DNA from: Burkholderiales bacterium
GTDB lineage: Bacteria; Pseudomonadota; Gammaproteobacteria; Burkholderiales; Burkholderiaceae_C
Length of the DNA stretch: 64,000 nucleotides
Assembly: GCA_016191995.1 (NCBI GenBank)
Contig: JACPVA010000071.1
Coordinates: forward strand, 1-64,000
Direction: 5' to 3'
Each line of letters starts with the position of its first letter. Positions within the stretch are counted from its first letter, which is position 1. The position numbers and the translations under genes were made by a program. The notes under the pieces were generated by a model. It was not told where the DNA came from. It saw only the letters and a program-made list of their open reading frames with translations, and did not search any database. Below, one piece after another: positions 54,988 through 64,000 of this stretch.

Positions 54988-56670
54988 ATGCCCAGTTCAT
55001 CACGTCTCAGCCGCCGTGCGGCGTATGCGGCCGCGCTAGGTGTGGCTCTTGCCACTGGTGCGGGCACGGCGAGCGCGCTGACGCCGTTCCAGCAGGATGT
55101 CGCGACCGCGATCGACCGCGGGCTCGAGTGGCTTGCCGTAAACGGTGCCTTCAACAACCCGAGTTCTGCCGGCGACGCATCCGGGCTGCCGATGCTCGCA
55201 CTGCTCGAGAAGCGCCCCAGCGGCGATCCCAACGATCCTCCGCAGGGCTACATCGGCGCGAACGTGACGGACAAGGGGCGCCTGCAGGATGCCGCCCGCT
55301 ACATCCTGGACCGCGCCAACGAAACGAGCTTCTATGCCTACCGCGACGGCGCCTGGATGTTCGCATTGTCGGAGTATGGCCGCACCGGCGGGCCCGACAA
55401 GAGTACGCTGGCGCCGGGAAACGCGGACTACCAGACGATCAAGCAGGCGATGGATACCCTCGTCGATAGGGCACTGGCCAACCAGCGGTCGGCGGCCACG
55501 GGCTACGCCAACCCGGCGAATCAGGGTTACTGGTGTTATACGAATCCTGGCTGCGAGGACTCGTCGACGACCCAGTTCGCCGCTGCAGGGCTCGCGGCGG
55601 CCAAGACCTTCTACACCTCGGGGAAGAGTGCCGACCAGCCGTTCGCGGATCCGATCCGCGCGGCCCAGATCGACGCCGCGATGGCGATGACGAAGGCCGC
55701 CTACGAGCTCAATGCCGCCACGGGGTCCGACAACGCCGCCTGCAACGTGCTGACCGACACCGAACGGGGCCATGGCTACAACTCGTTCCCGACCTCCGGC
55801 TACAACCCGTCGCTGGCACAGACGGCTTCGGGCATCTACATCCAGCTCTTCGGCGGCGCCAACATCAACAGCCCGATGGTTCAGAGCTACCTGGAGTGGA
55901 TGCGCAATCGCTATCGTTGGCAGGATCTGGATAGTCTAGGCAACTACTGGTCCGGGCAGTCCTATTGGTATTACCTGTGGAGCTCGTTCAAGGGCATGGA
56001 ACTGCTCCGGAAGTCCGGGCTCCCGCCCGCTCCGGGCAATCTCAGCGCGGAGTCGCTCGGCAAGCTTGCGGCGGCGGATGCACCGGCCTGCATGGTGCGC
56101 CAGGAGAACAAGGACCCCGCGCTCGTCACACGTCCGGCCAGCTTCGGCGCAGGTGGCGCCGGGTTCTATGCCGGCTCGCCCGTCGGCCAGTATTTCGACT
56201 ATGCGCACCAGATCCTGACCCACCAGTGCTACGACGGCAGCCTGCCGATCGCCGGCACGGATGGCCGCTTCGCATGCAACAGCGCTCCTGGGCGCTGGAA
56301 TGACTACTCGGCGCAGTCCTACGCGCTGTTGGTCCTGCAACGATCGGTCGGCGGCGGATGCGTCGACACGGATCGCGATGGGGTCTGCGACGTCGACGAC
56401 AACTGCCCCGCGAAAGCCAATCCGGACCAGAAGGACAGCGACGGGGATGGCATCGGCGACGTCTGCGATCAGGTCAGTGTCGCGCGCTGCGACGTCGACA
56501 GGGACGGTGATGTCGACAACAACGACCTCAACCAGATCAGCCGTGCCCGTGGCCAACGCGCTCGGGGCTCCGACGACCCGCGCGATGGCGACGGCGACGG
56601 CAGGATCACCTACAACGACGTCACGGTCTGCAAGGGCCAGTGCACGCGGACCTATTGCGCGGTCCAGTAG
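54988..56670 (+). CDS. Secreted toroid/thrombospondin-3/dockerin-like protein, paralog 3
   Basis: [100 protein letters not shown]-terminus DVDRDGDVDNNDLNQISRARG..GDGRITYNDVTVCKGQCTRTYCAVQ. Confidence 0.8.
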   Translation: MPSSSRLSRRAAYAAALGVALATGAGTASALTPFQQDVATAIDRGLEWLAVNGAFNNPSSAGDASGLPMLALLEKRPSGDPNDPPQGYIGANVTDKGRLQDAARYILDRANETSFYAYRDGAWMFALSEYGRTGGPDKSTLAPGNADYQTIKQAMDTLVDRALANQRSAATGYANPANQGYWCYTNPGCEDSSTTQFAAAGLAAAKTFYTSGKSADQPFADPIRAAQIDAAMAMTKAAYELNAATGSDNAACNVLTDTERGHGYNSFPTSGYNPSLAQTASGIYIQLFGGANINSPMVQSYLEWMRNRYRWQDLDSLGNYWSGQSYWYYLWSSFKGMELLRKSGLPPAPGNLSAESLGKLAAADAPACMVRQENKDPALVTRPASFGAGGAGFYAGSPVGQYFDYAHQILTHQCYDGSLPIAGTDGRFACNSAPGRWNDYSAQSYALLVLQRSVGGGCVDTDRDGVCDVDDNCPAKANPDQKDSDGDGIGDVCDQVSVARCDVDRDGDVDNNDLNQISRARGQRARGSDDPRDGDGDGRITYNDVTVCKGQCTRTYCAVQ

Positions 56671-57213
56671 TACGCCTGACCCGCATCGGCTCGGCAGGCT
56701 CGGCGCAGTCCTGCCGGGCCCGCGCGGCGCTCACAAGGGCCCGTTGTCGGGACGCGGCCGGGTACTAGGTGCGCTGCGCGTGTTCAGCCGGCCTCGGCCT
56801 CCCGCCGACGACCCGCTGGCAATGGCGGTCGAGTGGCGCCGACATCGGTGCCAGACCGCTGCGGTCCCCGCCGAGGCCGACCGTGCCCCGACCCTTTCGC
56901 GTCATGCACGGTTCGCGCCGGCGCCGTAACCCGGTGCCCGCGCTCCCGCCCCTGCATGACGTATCGTGTACGGTTGTCGCGAGGGCTGAACTCGCGTCCA
57001 GGTCAATGCGTCCATCTGCGAACCTGCCTGCCGGTTTCGCCTGACGATCGCCCACCGCGGGTGGTCGAGGCCGCATCAGGGAAGCGGACGACATGAACGG
57101 TCTCCTGGCCAGTTTCGTGATGGATGCCCGTCGACGATTCATGCGATGCAGATACCGTACGCCGTGCAACGTACACCGTGCCCGATCGACAACTGCCCAC
57201 AGGAGCGGATGCA

Positions 57214-58452
57214 ATGACCTCGTTGACCGGCTCGCCGGCGCTCAAAGTCCAGGTGATGTGCGAAGGCATCCGCTATACGCCGGCGCTGGCCGCGGCGGCG
57301 GCGCACTCGATGCCGAACTACTACCCCTACCGCTTCAAGGAGGGCGAGCCGGACCCGACCGGGCGCGGCATCGCCACCATCCCCTACCTGATCAACCTCG
57401 GCGACGGCACCGAGATCCGCATCCTCGGCAACGGCGACTCGCCGTGGCATGTCGAGGGCAGCCGCGACGCCGGCTACCGTCTGGTCGACGACCGCGACGG
57501 CCGCAGCCTGCCGGTTGCGTTCGAGCCGCTGCGGCCCTGGCAGTCGGGCCAGACCCGCGATGGCATGCCCTACGCGCAGGCCGGGGTGTCGACGCACGGC
57601 GACATGCTGGTCGTCAACGTCGCCCCGGGCTGCGAGTATTTCCTGCACAAGCACGACGGCCGGTCGATGCGCTGCAGCTTCTGCGCCTACGGCGCGCCTG
57701 ACGAGCGCACCAAGCACCTGGGGCAGGTGACCGGGCAGGTCCAGATCCCGCAGGCCACGCTGGAGCGCATGGCCGAGGCGATGGACGCGGTGATCGAGCA
57801 GGCCGGGGTGCGACATATCTACCTCGTCGGCGGCTCGCTGACCGACTGGCGTGCCGAGGGCGAGCGCTTCCTGCAGCTGGCGCGCTTCGTCAGGCAGGCC
57901 AACCGGCGCCGCATCCCGGTGGCGCTAGGCTCGGGCGCGCTGCCCGACGACCAGCTGGCGCAGTTTCACGCCGAGGGACTGGTCGAGCATGTCTGCTTCA
58001 ACCTCGAGATGTGGTCCGAGCCTCTCTTCAGCCGCATCTGCCCCGGCAAGGCGCGTTATGTCGGTTACGAGCGCTGGATCGCCTCGCTCGAGACCGCGGT
58101 GCGCCTTTGGGGGCGCGGCAACGTCTACTCGGCGATGGTCGCCGGCATCGAGCTCGACCCCGAGCACGGGCTGGAGTGGCAGGACGCCGCGCGCATCGCG
58201 CTGCAAGGCGCCGAGGACCTGTGCCGGCGCGGCATCGTCCCGATCTATTCGCTGGTCTGGCCGTCGGGCGGGCGCCAGCGCCCCGACTATCACGAACGCA
58301 TCCGCGCCTATTTCGAGACCCTGACCGAAGGCTACGCTGAAATCCGCCGCCGCCACGATCTCGCGGTGGCCGACAGCTTCATGTGCCACCGCTGCGCCTA
58401 CATGCAGCTCGAATGCGACGTCGACCGCGTCGCCGAGGCGACGGCGGCATGA
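57214..58452 (+). CDS. Radical SAM protein with CX13CX2C cluster motif
   Basis: VVNVAPGCEYFLHKHDGRSMRCSFCAYG; HIYLVGGSLTDW; C-terminal FMCHRCAYMQLECD extra cysteines. Confidence 0.85.
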   Translation: MTSLTGSPALKVQVMCEGIRYTPALAAAAAHSMPNYYPYRFKEGEPDPTGRGIATIPYLINLGDGTEIRILGNGDSPWHVEGSRDAGYRLVDDRDGRSLPVAFEPLRPWQSGQTRDGMPYAQAGVSTHGDMLVVNVAPGCEYFLHKHDGRSMRCSFCAYGAPDERTKHLGQVTGQVQIPQATLERMAEAMDAVIEQAGVRHIYLVGGSLTDWRAEGERFLQLARFVRQANRRRIPVALGSGALPDDQLAQFHAEGLVEHVCFNLEMWSEPLFSRICPGKARYVGYERWIASLETAVRLWGRGNVYSAMVAGIELDPEHGLEWQDAARIALQGAEDLCRRGIVPIYSLVWPSGGRQRPDYHERIRAYFETLTEGYAEIRRRHDLAVADSFMCHRCAYMQLECDVDRVAEATAA

Positions 58453-58510
58453 ACCGACACCGGACCCGATTCCAGCGCGCGAGCCAGCCCGTGAGACGCG
58501 GGGTGCAGCC

Positions 58511-59521
58511 ATGAATGCGCCGGCCGCCCTGCCCGACCCGGGCGCGATCATGCGGCTGAGCACCGCGTTCTGGGACAGCCAGACGCTGCTGACCGCCGCC
58601 CGCCTGAGGCTCTTCGACACGCTGGCCGACGGCGCGCGCGGTGCGGACGAGGTGGCGGCGGCGCTCGGGCTCGATGCGCGCGCGACCGCGCTGCTGATGC
58701 GCGCGCTCGCCGGGCTCGGCCTGCTGCGGCCCGAGGGCGATCGCTTCGCCAACACGCCCGAGGCGGCGACCTTCCTCGTCAGCCGCAGCCCGGGCTACAT
58801 GGGCAACGTGATCCGCTACAGCGACCAGCTCTACGCCACCTGGGGCGAGCTGGAACAGGCGCTGCGCAGCGGCCGCCCGGCGCTGGCGGCGCAGACCTAT
58901 CTCGGCGACGATCCGGCGCGAACGCGCGCCTTCGTCGTCGCGATGCACGAGCGCGCGCAGGGTATCGCGCGCGCGCTGGTCGGCGTGCTCGACCTCGCGG
59001 GGCGGCGGTCGATGCTCGATGTCGGCGGCGGCCCCGGCACCTATTCGGTGCTGCTGACCGCGCGTTTTCCGGGGCTGCGCGCCGAGGTCGTCGAGCTGCC
59101 GGGTGTGGCCGCGGTGGCGCGCGAGCTCGTCGCCGAGGCCGGCGCCGCCGACCGCGTCGCGGTGCGCGACGGCGACTACCGCAGCGCGGACTTCGGCCAT
59201 GGCCACGACGTGGTGCTGATGTCGGGCATGTTCCACCGCGAGACGCCGGCGGCCTGCCGCGACCTGATCGCGCGCGCCGCGGCCTGCCTGGCGCCGGGCG
59301 GGCTGCTCGTCGTCAGCGACGTCTTCACCGACGAGGGCGGCGCCACGCCGGCGTTCGCGGCGCTGTTCGGGCTGAACATGATGCTGACCGCGCCCGACGG
59401 CGGGGTGCACGCCGACGCCGACGTGCGGCGCTGGATGGAGGCCGCCGGGCTGCGCGACATGCGCGTGCAGCCGCTGCCGCCGCCGATGCCGCATCGCGTC
59501 GTGACGGGGGTCAGGCGGTGA
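58511..59521 (+). CDS. SAM-dependent O-methyltransferase-like protein with winged-helix dimerisation domain
   Basis: LFDTLADGARGADEVAAALGLDARATALLMRALAGLGLLRPEGDRFANTPEA; RSMLDVGGGPGTYSVLLTARFPGLRAEVVELPGV. Confidence 0.88.
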   Translation: MNAPAALPDPGAIMRLSTAFWDSQTLLTAARLRLFDTLADGARGADEVAAALGLDARATALLMRALAGLGLLRPEGDRFANTPEAATFLVSRSPGYMGNVIRYSDQLYATWGELEQALRSGRPALAAQTYLGDDPARTRAFVVAMHERAQGIARALVGVLDLAGRRSMLDVGGGPGTYSVLLTARFPGLRAEVVELPGVAAVARELVAEAGAADRVAVRDGDYRSADFGHGHDVVLMSGMFHRETPAACRDLIARAAACLAPGGLLVVSDVFTDEGGATPAFAALFGLNMMLTAPDGGVHADADVRRWMEAAGLRDMRVQPLPPPMPHRVVTGVRR

Positions 59522-60309
59522 GGCGGCGCGTGGTCGCGGGTTGTCCGGCCGACGGCGCGGCCGCGTCGGCGCGGCGGCGGATCGGGGCCGGCCTCATCGC
59601 GGTAGCCGCCGCCTTGCCGGCCTGGGCGCAGGCGCCGGCTCCGGCCGCCGCGCAGGCTCCGGTGCCAGCCGCGGCGCAATCGGACGGCACCGCGCCGGCG
59701 CCGGAGCTGAAGCCGTTGGGCGGCGACCGCTACCAGATCGGCCGCATCGTCGTCGACAAGGCGGCGCGCCACTTCACCGTGCCCGGGCGCGTGCATGCCC
59801 TCGGCGAGCCGCTCGAATACCTCGCCACGGCACCGGGTGGCATGAAGGCCTACGAGGCGCTGTTCGAGCTCGACGCGCGCGGCACCGCGTTCAACCTCGC
59901 CTGCATCCTGATCGGGCTGGAGCGGCGGCCCGGAGCCACCCCATGGGAGGGCCGCGAGCCAGGCCGGCGCATCGACGGCATGCGCGTGCGGCTCACCCTG
60001 GCCTGGGGTCAGGGCGCGCTGCGCAAGGAGGTCCCAGCGGCGCGGGCGCTGCTCAACGACGACGCCAGCGTCGAGGCGGACAAGGTCGAGTGGGTCTATA
60101 TCGGCGCGCCGGCGTCCGATCTGCACGGCCGATTCATGGCCGAGGAGACCGGCACGCTGATCGGCTTCATCCACGACGCCAACAGCATCATCGAGTCCGC
60201 CACGCCGATCGGCATCGGCGCCTACGGCTCGGTGCGCGGGCACGCGATGCTGCCGCCCAAGGGATCGCCGGTCGAGCTGATCGTCGAGGCGTTGGGCAGC
60301 GGACGCTGA
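59518..60309 (+). CDS. YdjY-domain-like secreted protein
   Basis: Signal region then GRIVVDKAARHFTVPGRVHALGEPLEYLATAPGGMKAYEALFELDARGTAFNLACILIGLER; start overlaps the methyltransferase stop. Confidence 0.65.
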   Translation: MRRRVVAGCPADGAAASARRRIGAGLIAVAAALPAWAQAPAPAAAQAPVPAAAQSDGTAPAPELKPLGGDRYQIGRIVVDKAARHFTVPGRVHALGEPLEYLATAPGGMKAYEALFELDARGTAFNLACILIGLERRPGATPWEGREPGRRIDGMRVRLTLAWGQGALRKEVPAARALLNDDASVEADKVEWVYIGAPASDLHGRFMAEETGTLIGFIHDANSIIESATPIGIGAYGSVRGHAMLPPKGSPVELIVEALGSGR

Positions 60310-60322
60310 CGAGCGGGTGGTG

Positions 60323-61063
60323 ATGGCATGGCGCGCGCTCGCGCTGGTCCTGGCGGCCCTGCCGGCGCTGGCCGCCCTCGGTGCGCTGGCAGGCGACACC
60401 CAGCCCTCCGCCCAGCGCGTGACGATTGCCGCCACGGCGGGCCTGCTGGCCCCGTTGCTGTGGCCGGGCACCGGGCCGAGCGCCGCCCGCACCGGGGCGA
60501 CGGTGCTCCTGTGGTCGGGTGTCGCGGCCGGCGCCGCCGTGCTCGGCATGACGGCCCTAGGCGACCTGCGACGCGCAGGTGCCGGTATCCTGCCGACCGG
60601 CGCCATGCTGTGGCTGCTGCTGCTGGTCACCCATGCCGGGGCCGCTGCGATCGAGTTGCATGCGCGGCGGGCGGGCGTGCGAGCGGCGCAGGCGCGCGAA
60701 CTAGGCGGCGGCGTGGCGGCCCTGGTGCTGGCGCTGCTGGCAAGCCTGCCGCTGTGGGCAGGTCCCGCCGCCGAGGCGCTGTCCAGTCGCCTTCCCGGCC
60801 TCGCCGAGACTGTGGTCGGCGCCAGCCCGCTCACCCACCTGGCCCTGGCCAGCGGCAACGACCTGCTGCGCAACCAGTGGTTCTACCAGCACGCCAACCT
60901 GGCTGCGCTGCCCGTCACCTATCCACGGCCGGCCGCGGTCGCCTGGGCCTACGCCGCCGTGCTGCCGCCGCTCGTTTGGGCGACATGGGCGCTGCAGCGC
61001 AGGCTCCTGCGCGCGCCCGCTTCGACCTCCACCAACCCTGACACGGAGAACACCCGATGCTGA
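60323..61063 (+). CDS. Multi-TM membrane protein
   Basis: MAWRALALVLAALPALAALGALAG...GAMLWLLLLVTHAGAAAIEL...LGGGVAALVLALLASLPLW. Confidence 0.65.
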   Translation: MAWRALALVLAALPALAALGALAGDTQPSAQRVTIAATAGLLAPLLWPGTGPSAARTGATVLLWSGVAAGAAVLGMTALGDLRRAGAGILPTGAMLWLLLLVTHAGAAAIELHARRAGVRAAQARELGGGVAALVLALLASLPLWAGPAAEALSSRLPGLAETVVGASPLTHLALASGNDLLRNQWFYQHANLAALPVTYPRPAAVAWAYAAVLPPLVWATWALQRRLLRAPASTSTNPDTENTRC

Positions 61064-62145
61064 ATCGACGCCAACTGCTGATCCTGCCGGCCGGCCTGGC
61101 GCTAGGATCGCCCTGGGCCCGCGCCAACGAAAGGCTGGACCCGGCGCTGCGCGAGCGCGCGCGGCGCGGCGTGGACGCCGGCTTGCACTACCTGCGCGGC
61201 CAGCAGGGCGAGGACGGCTCGGTGCTGCGCTCCGTCGGCATCACTGCGCTGTCGCTGCGCGCGTTCCTCGAGAGCCACCGCGGCTACAACGAGGGCGACG
61301 GGCCCCTCATCACGCGCCAGGTCGAGTTCCTGCTGTCGAAGGCGCGCCCGGACGGGTCGATCTCGGAGTCGCTGCAGAACACCAGCTACAACACCGCGGT
61401 GGCGATGAACGCGCTGGCGGCGACCAAGAACCCCAAGTACAAGCCGGTGCTCGATGCCGCGCGCACCTTCCTGATCAAGCACCAGATCGACGAGGGCGAG
61501 GGCTACAAGCCCGACCACCGCTACTACGGCGGCATCGGCTACGGCGGCGACGAGCGGCCCGACATGTCCAACGTGTACCTCGCGATCGAGGGGCTGAAGG
61601 CGGCGGCCACCGACCCCCAGGACCCCGTCTGGCAGAGGGCACTCGTATTCGTCAGCCGCTCGCAGAACCGCAGCGAGAGCAACGACCAGGCCTGGGCCGG
61701 CAACGACGGCGGCTTCATCTACATGCCCGGCTGGAACCCGCCGGAGTTCGACAACGGCCTGGGCTCCTACGGCGGCATGACCGCCGCCGGCCTGCTGAGC
61801 CTGCTGTTCGCCGGTGCGGACAAGAACGACCCCCGCGTGCAGGCGGCGTACAAGTGGATGACGGCCAACTTCACGCTCGACGTCAACCCGGGCACGGCCA
61901 AGAGGCACGGCATCTTCTACTACTACAACGCACTGGCCAAGGTCTTGCACGCCTACGGCGAGGACAGCTTTGTCGACGGCCAGGGACAGCGGCGCAACTG
62001 GCGCAACGAGCTGGCGCAGAAGCTGCTGAGCCTGCAGGCGCCGGACGGCAGCTGGGCCAACCCGGACTCGCGCGCGTGGTGGGAGGACCGGCCGCAGCTC
62101 GTCACCGCGTGGTCGGTGATCGCACTGGAGCACGTATACCGGTGA
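61057..62145 (+). CDS. Prenyltransferase/squalene-cyclase-like toroid protein with Tat-like signal
   Basis: MLNRRQLLILPAGLALGSPWARA; GVDAGLHYLRGQQGEDGSVL..GITALSLRAFLESH; YNTAVAMNALAATKNPKY; MTAAGLLSLLFAG; LLSLQAPDGSWANPDSRAWWEDRPQLVTAWSVIALEHV. Confidence 0.88.
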   Translation: MLNRRQLLILPAGLALGSPWARANERLDPALRERARRGVDAGLHYLRGQQGEDGSVLRSVGITALSLRAFLESHRGYNEGDGPLITRQVEFLLSKARPDGSISESLQNTSYNTAVAMNALAATKNPKYKPVLDAARTFLIKHQIDEGEGYKPDHRYYGGIGYGGDERPDMSNVYLAIEGLKAAATDPQDPVWQRALVFVSRSQNRSESNDQAWAGNDGGFIYMPGWNPPEFDNGLGSYGGMTAAGLLSLLFAGADKNDPRVQAAYKWMTANFTLDVNPGTAKRHGIFYYYNALAKVLHAYGEDSFVDGQGQRRNWRNELAQKLLSLQAPDGSWANPDSRAWWEDRPQLVTAWSVIALEHVYR

Positions 62146-63773
62146 CCGCGACCCGGCCGCGCCGGCGCGCCGCAGGCGCCCGAGGCGCCGGCCCGGCGCG
62201 CCCGATCGTGGCCTGGCTGCTGGCGGCGGCCGCTGTGCTGGCGCCAGCGGCGGCGCAGGCCGCTTCGGCCGCGGCAACGCTGGACGCCGAGCCAGCCTGG
62301 CGGGGCTGGTCGCGCCCCGGCCGAACCACCGAGGTCGACCTGCGCATCGCCGGCGGCAGTGCCGCCCGCGCCACGTTCGACGTCGTCGCCGGCGCGCAGT
62401 CGCTGCATGGCACGGTCGACCTCGTTCCCGGCCAGACGCTGCGGGTGCGGCTGCCGCTGCCGGCGGCGCGGCATATCGTGGCTGAACTGCAAGTCATGGG
62501 CGGCGCCGCGCTGCGGCGCGAGTTGACGCTGTCGTGGTCGGAATCACCGCTGCTCGCGGTCGCGCTGGCAGGCTCCGCCGGCGAAGCGGGCGGCAGCGGC
62601 GCCGCGGGCGAGGCGGGCAGCGACGGCAGCGCCGCCCTGGCCGCCGGGCCGGCGTTGCCGAGGTTCCATGCGATCGCGGTCGGTGCAGCCGACCTGCCAC
62701 AACATGCCCCGGCATTCGCCAGCGTCGACGCGCTGCTCGTCGATGCGACGACGCTGGCCGCGTTGCAGCCGGCGCAGCTCGACGCGCTGCTCGGCCACGC
62801 TGCCGGCTGCGGCCGCATCGGCATCGTCGGCGCGGGCGAGGAATTGCAGCGGATGCTGCGCGATGCGGCGGGCTGCGGCGGCGCGGCGCTGGTCTTCGGC
62901 GCGACGGCCACGCAGGCCGTCGCCGCACTCGATGCAGCACTCGCGGCGCGGTTGCCGGCGGCGCTGCCGGCGACGACGCTGGACGCGCTCGCGCCGGCCG
63001 ACCCGGGGCGCTGGCAACAGGCGGCCGCCGCGCTGGCGGTGGCGGCCGCGGTCTTGGCGCTGGCCGCGGTCTTCGCACCCGCGCTACCCGTTTTGTTGAC
63101 GGTGGCCGCCGCCAGCGCCGGCGCCTTGCTGGGGCTGCCGCGCGCGCTGCCGCCGCTGCCCCAGCTCGTCGTCTGGGGCGAGGCCGATGCCGGGGCCGGG
63201 GTCGCGCGCTACCAGGCCTTGCAGCGCGTCGCCGGCACTGCGCGCGGCACGCTGCAGGTGCCGCTGCCGCGCCAGCTCGCGCCATCGGTGCGCGGCTGCG
63301 ACGCCGGCATGCCGCTGCGGCTGACGCTCGGCGCGGCACGCGCGGGGACCGCAGCGGGCGCGGCGACACCCCTGGGCGCCGGAACGGGCGCGGTGGCGGT
63401 GGCGGCGGCCTTCGACACCAGGCTGCTGCAGCGAACGGCGCTGTGCTACGCGGGCCGCTTCCCGCTGGCGCGTGCGTTGGCGGTCGAGCCCGGCAGCGAC
63501 GGCGCCGCGCGGCTGCGCAATACCGGCGCGCGCGAGCTGCCCGCCGGTCGAGTCGTCGCTGCCGGGCAGGTCCACGAGATGCCGACGCTGGCGCCCGGCT
63601 CGGCGGCGGCGCTCGCACCGGGGCGTGCACCGCGCGACGCCGTCGAGCGGCTGGCGCTGGCACGAACCCCTGCCGGCGGGGCGGCGGCGCTGTGGCCGTT
63701 GGAACTCGGCGGCGTCGAGGACCTGCCCGTCGACGCCAGCGGCTGGCTGCTCGTGCAGGCGTCCGTGCGATGA
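62142..63773 (+). CDS. Large membrane-anchored protein with DUF4350/BatA-like features
   Basis: GTG start overlapping upstream stop; N-terminal signal; central VDALLVDATTLAALQPAQLDALLGHAAGCGRIGIVGAG; TM AAALAVAAAVLALAAVFAPALPVLLTVAAASAGALLGL. Confidence 0.6.
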   Translation: MTATRPRRRAAGARGAGPARPIVAWLLAAAAVLAPAAAQAASAAATLDAEPAWRGWSRPGRTTEVDLRIAGGSAARATFDVVAGAQSLHGTVDLVPGQTLRVRLPLPAARHIVAELQVMGGAALRRELTLSWSESPLLAVALAGSAGEAGGSGAAGEAGSDGSAALAAGPALPRFHAIAVGAADLPQHAPAFASVDALLVDATTLAALQPAQLDALLGHAAGCGRIGIVGAGEELQRMLRDAAGCGGAALVFGATATQAVAALDAALAARLPAALPATTLDALAPADPGRWQQAAAALAVAAAVLALAAVFAPALPVLLTVAAASAGALLGLPRALPPLPQLVVWGEADAGAGVARYQALQRVAGTARGTLQVPLPRQLAPSVRGCDAGMPLRLTLGAARAGTAAGAATPLGAGTGAVAVAAAFDTRLLQRTALCYAGRFPLARALAVEPGSDGAARLRNTGARELPAGRVVAAGQVHEMPTLAPGSAAALAPGRAPRDAVERLALARTPAGGAAALWPLELGGVEDLPVDASGWLLVQASVR

Positions 63774-64000
63774 GGCCGGCCGAACCTGTCGCCGAGGCAG
63801 CAGCGGGCACGGCGCAGATCGCCACGCGGGGCCGCAGGTCGCTCGGCCGCAACGGGCTGCGCCTGGCGCTGGGCACCGGGATGATCACCGCGCTGCCAGT
63901 CGCGCTGTGGTGGCTGGGTGGAACGCGGCTGGCACTGGCGCAAGGGGCCGATACCGCGCGCGTCTCGGCCGTGGCGCTGCAACTGCTGTGGCTGCTGCGC
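63770..64000 (+). CDS. Start of next operon gene, cut by the window end
   Basis: ATGA overlap with the previous stop; MRPAEPVAEAAAGTAQIATRGRRSLGRNGLRLALGTGMITALPVALWWLGG... Confidence 0.5.
   Translation, partial: MRPAEPVAEAAAGTAQIATRGRRSLGRNGLRLALGTGMITALPVALWWLGGTRLALAQGADTARVSAVALQLLWLLR

Overview
High-GC proteobacterial chromosome segment, probably Burkholderiales-like judging by the benzoyl-CoA box genes, DUF4148 and PEP-CTERM proteins. Families were recognised by eye from translations; no searches were run. Left to right: (i) 0-8.5 kb: IS remnants, a carotenoid oxygenase / DUF4331 / small lipoprotein / TPR / HupE-UreJ-like cluster on the minus strand, a tandem pair of DUF4148 genes, and a ~200-bp intergenic repeat in two copies. 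(ii) 9-15.4 kb: an orphan RHS tip with a putative immunity gene, two PIN toxin/antitoxin pairs around an XRE regulator and a truncated CHC2-primase fragment, saccharopine dehydrogenase/Lrp, and YefM-YoeB. (iii) 15.4-26 kb: recC-recB-recD followed by an Mrr-like endonuclease. (iv) 26-33 kb: an M14/DUF2817 peptidase, then a gene graveyard holding a WYL-type regulator fragment joined to what looks like the C-terminal HD region of a type I-G Cas3, a truncated Fic gene and a decayed hydrolase paralog; then a Phd/PIN pair, GNAT and OmpA-family genes. (v) 32-42 kb: aerobic benzoyl-CoA (box) cluster with BoxR/BzdR-type operators and a RelE/ParE-type TA module inserted between boxB and boxA. (vi) 42-48.5 kb: more intact and decayed TA modules (TumE/HVO_A0114, AbrB/PIN), TfoX, NmrA-like and ProQ. 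(vii) 48.8-64 kb, the best candidate for an undescribed system: three secreted alpha/alpha-toroid-like proteins with thrombospondin-type-3/dockerin-like C-termini ending in a conserved cysteine tail, two of them paired with near-identical PEP-CTERM proteins, followed by an overlapping-gene operon with a radical SAM enzyme (unusual CX13CX2C motif), a methyltransferase, a YdjY-like protein, membrane proteins and a Tat-type squalene-cyclase-like toroid protein. No rRNA, tRNA or CRISPR array was recognised.
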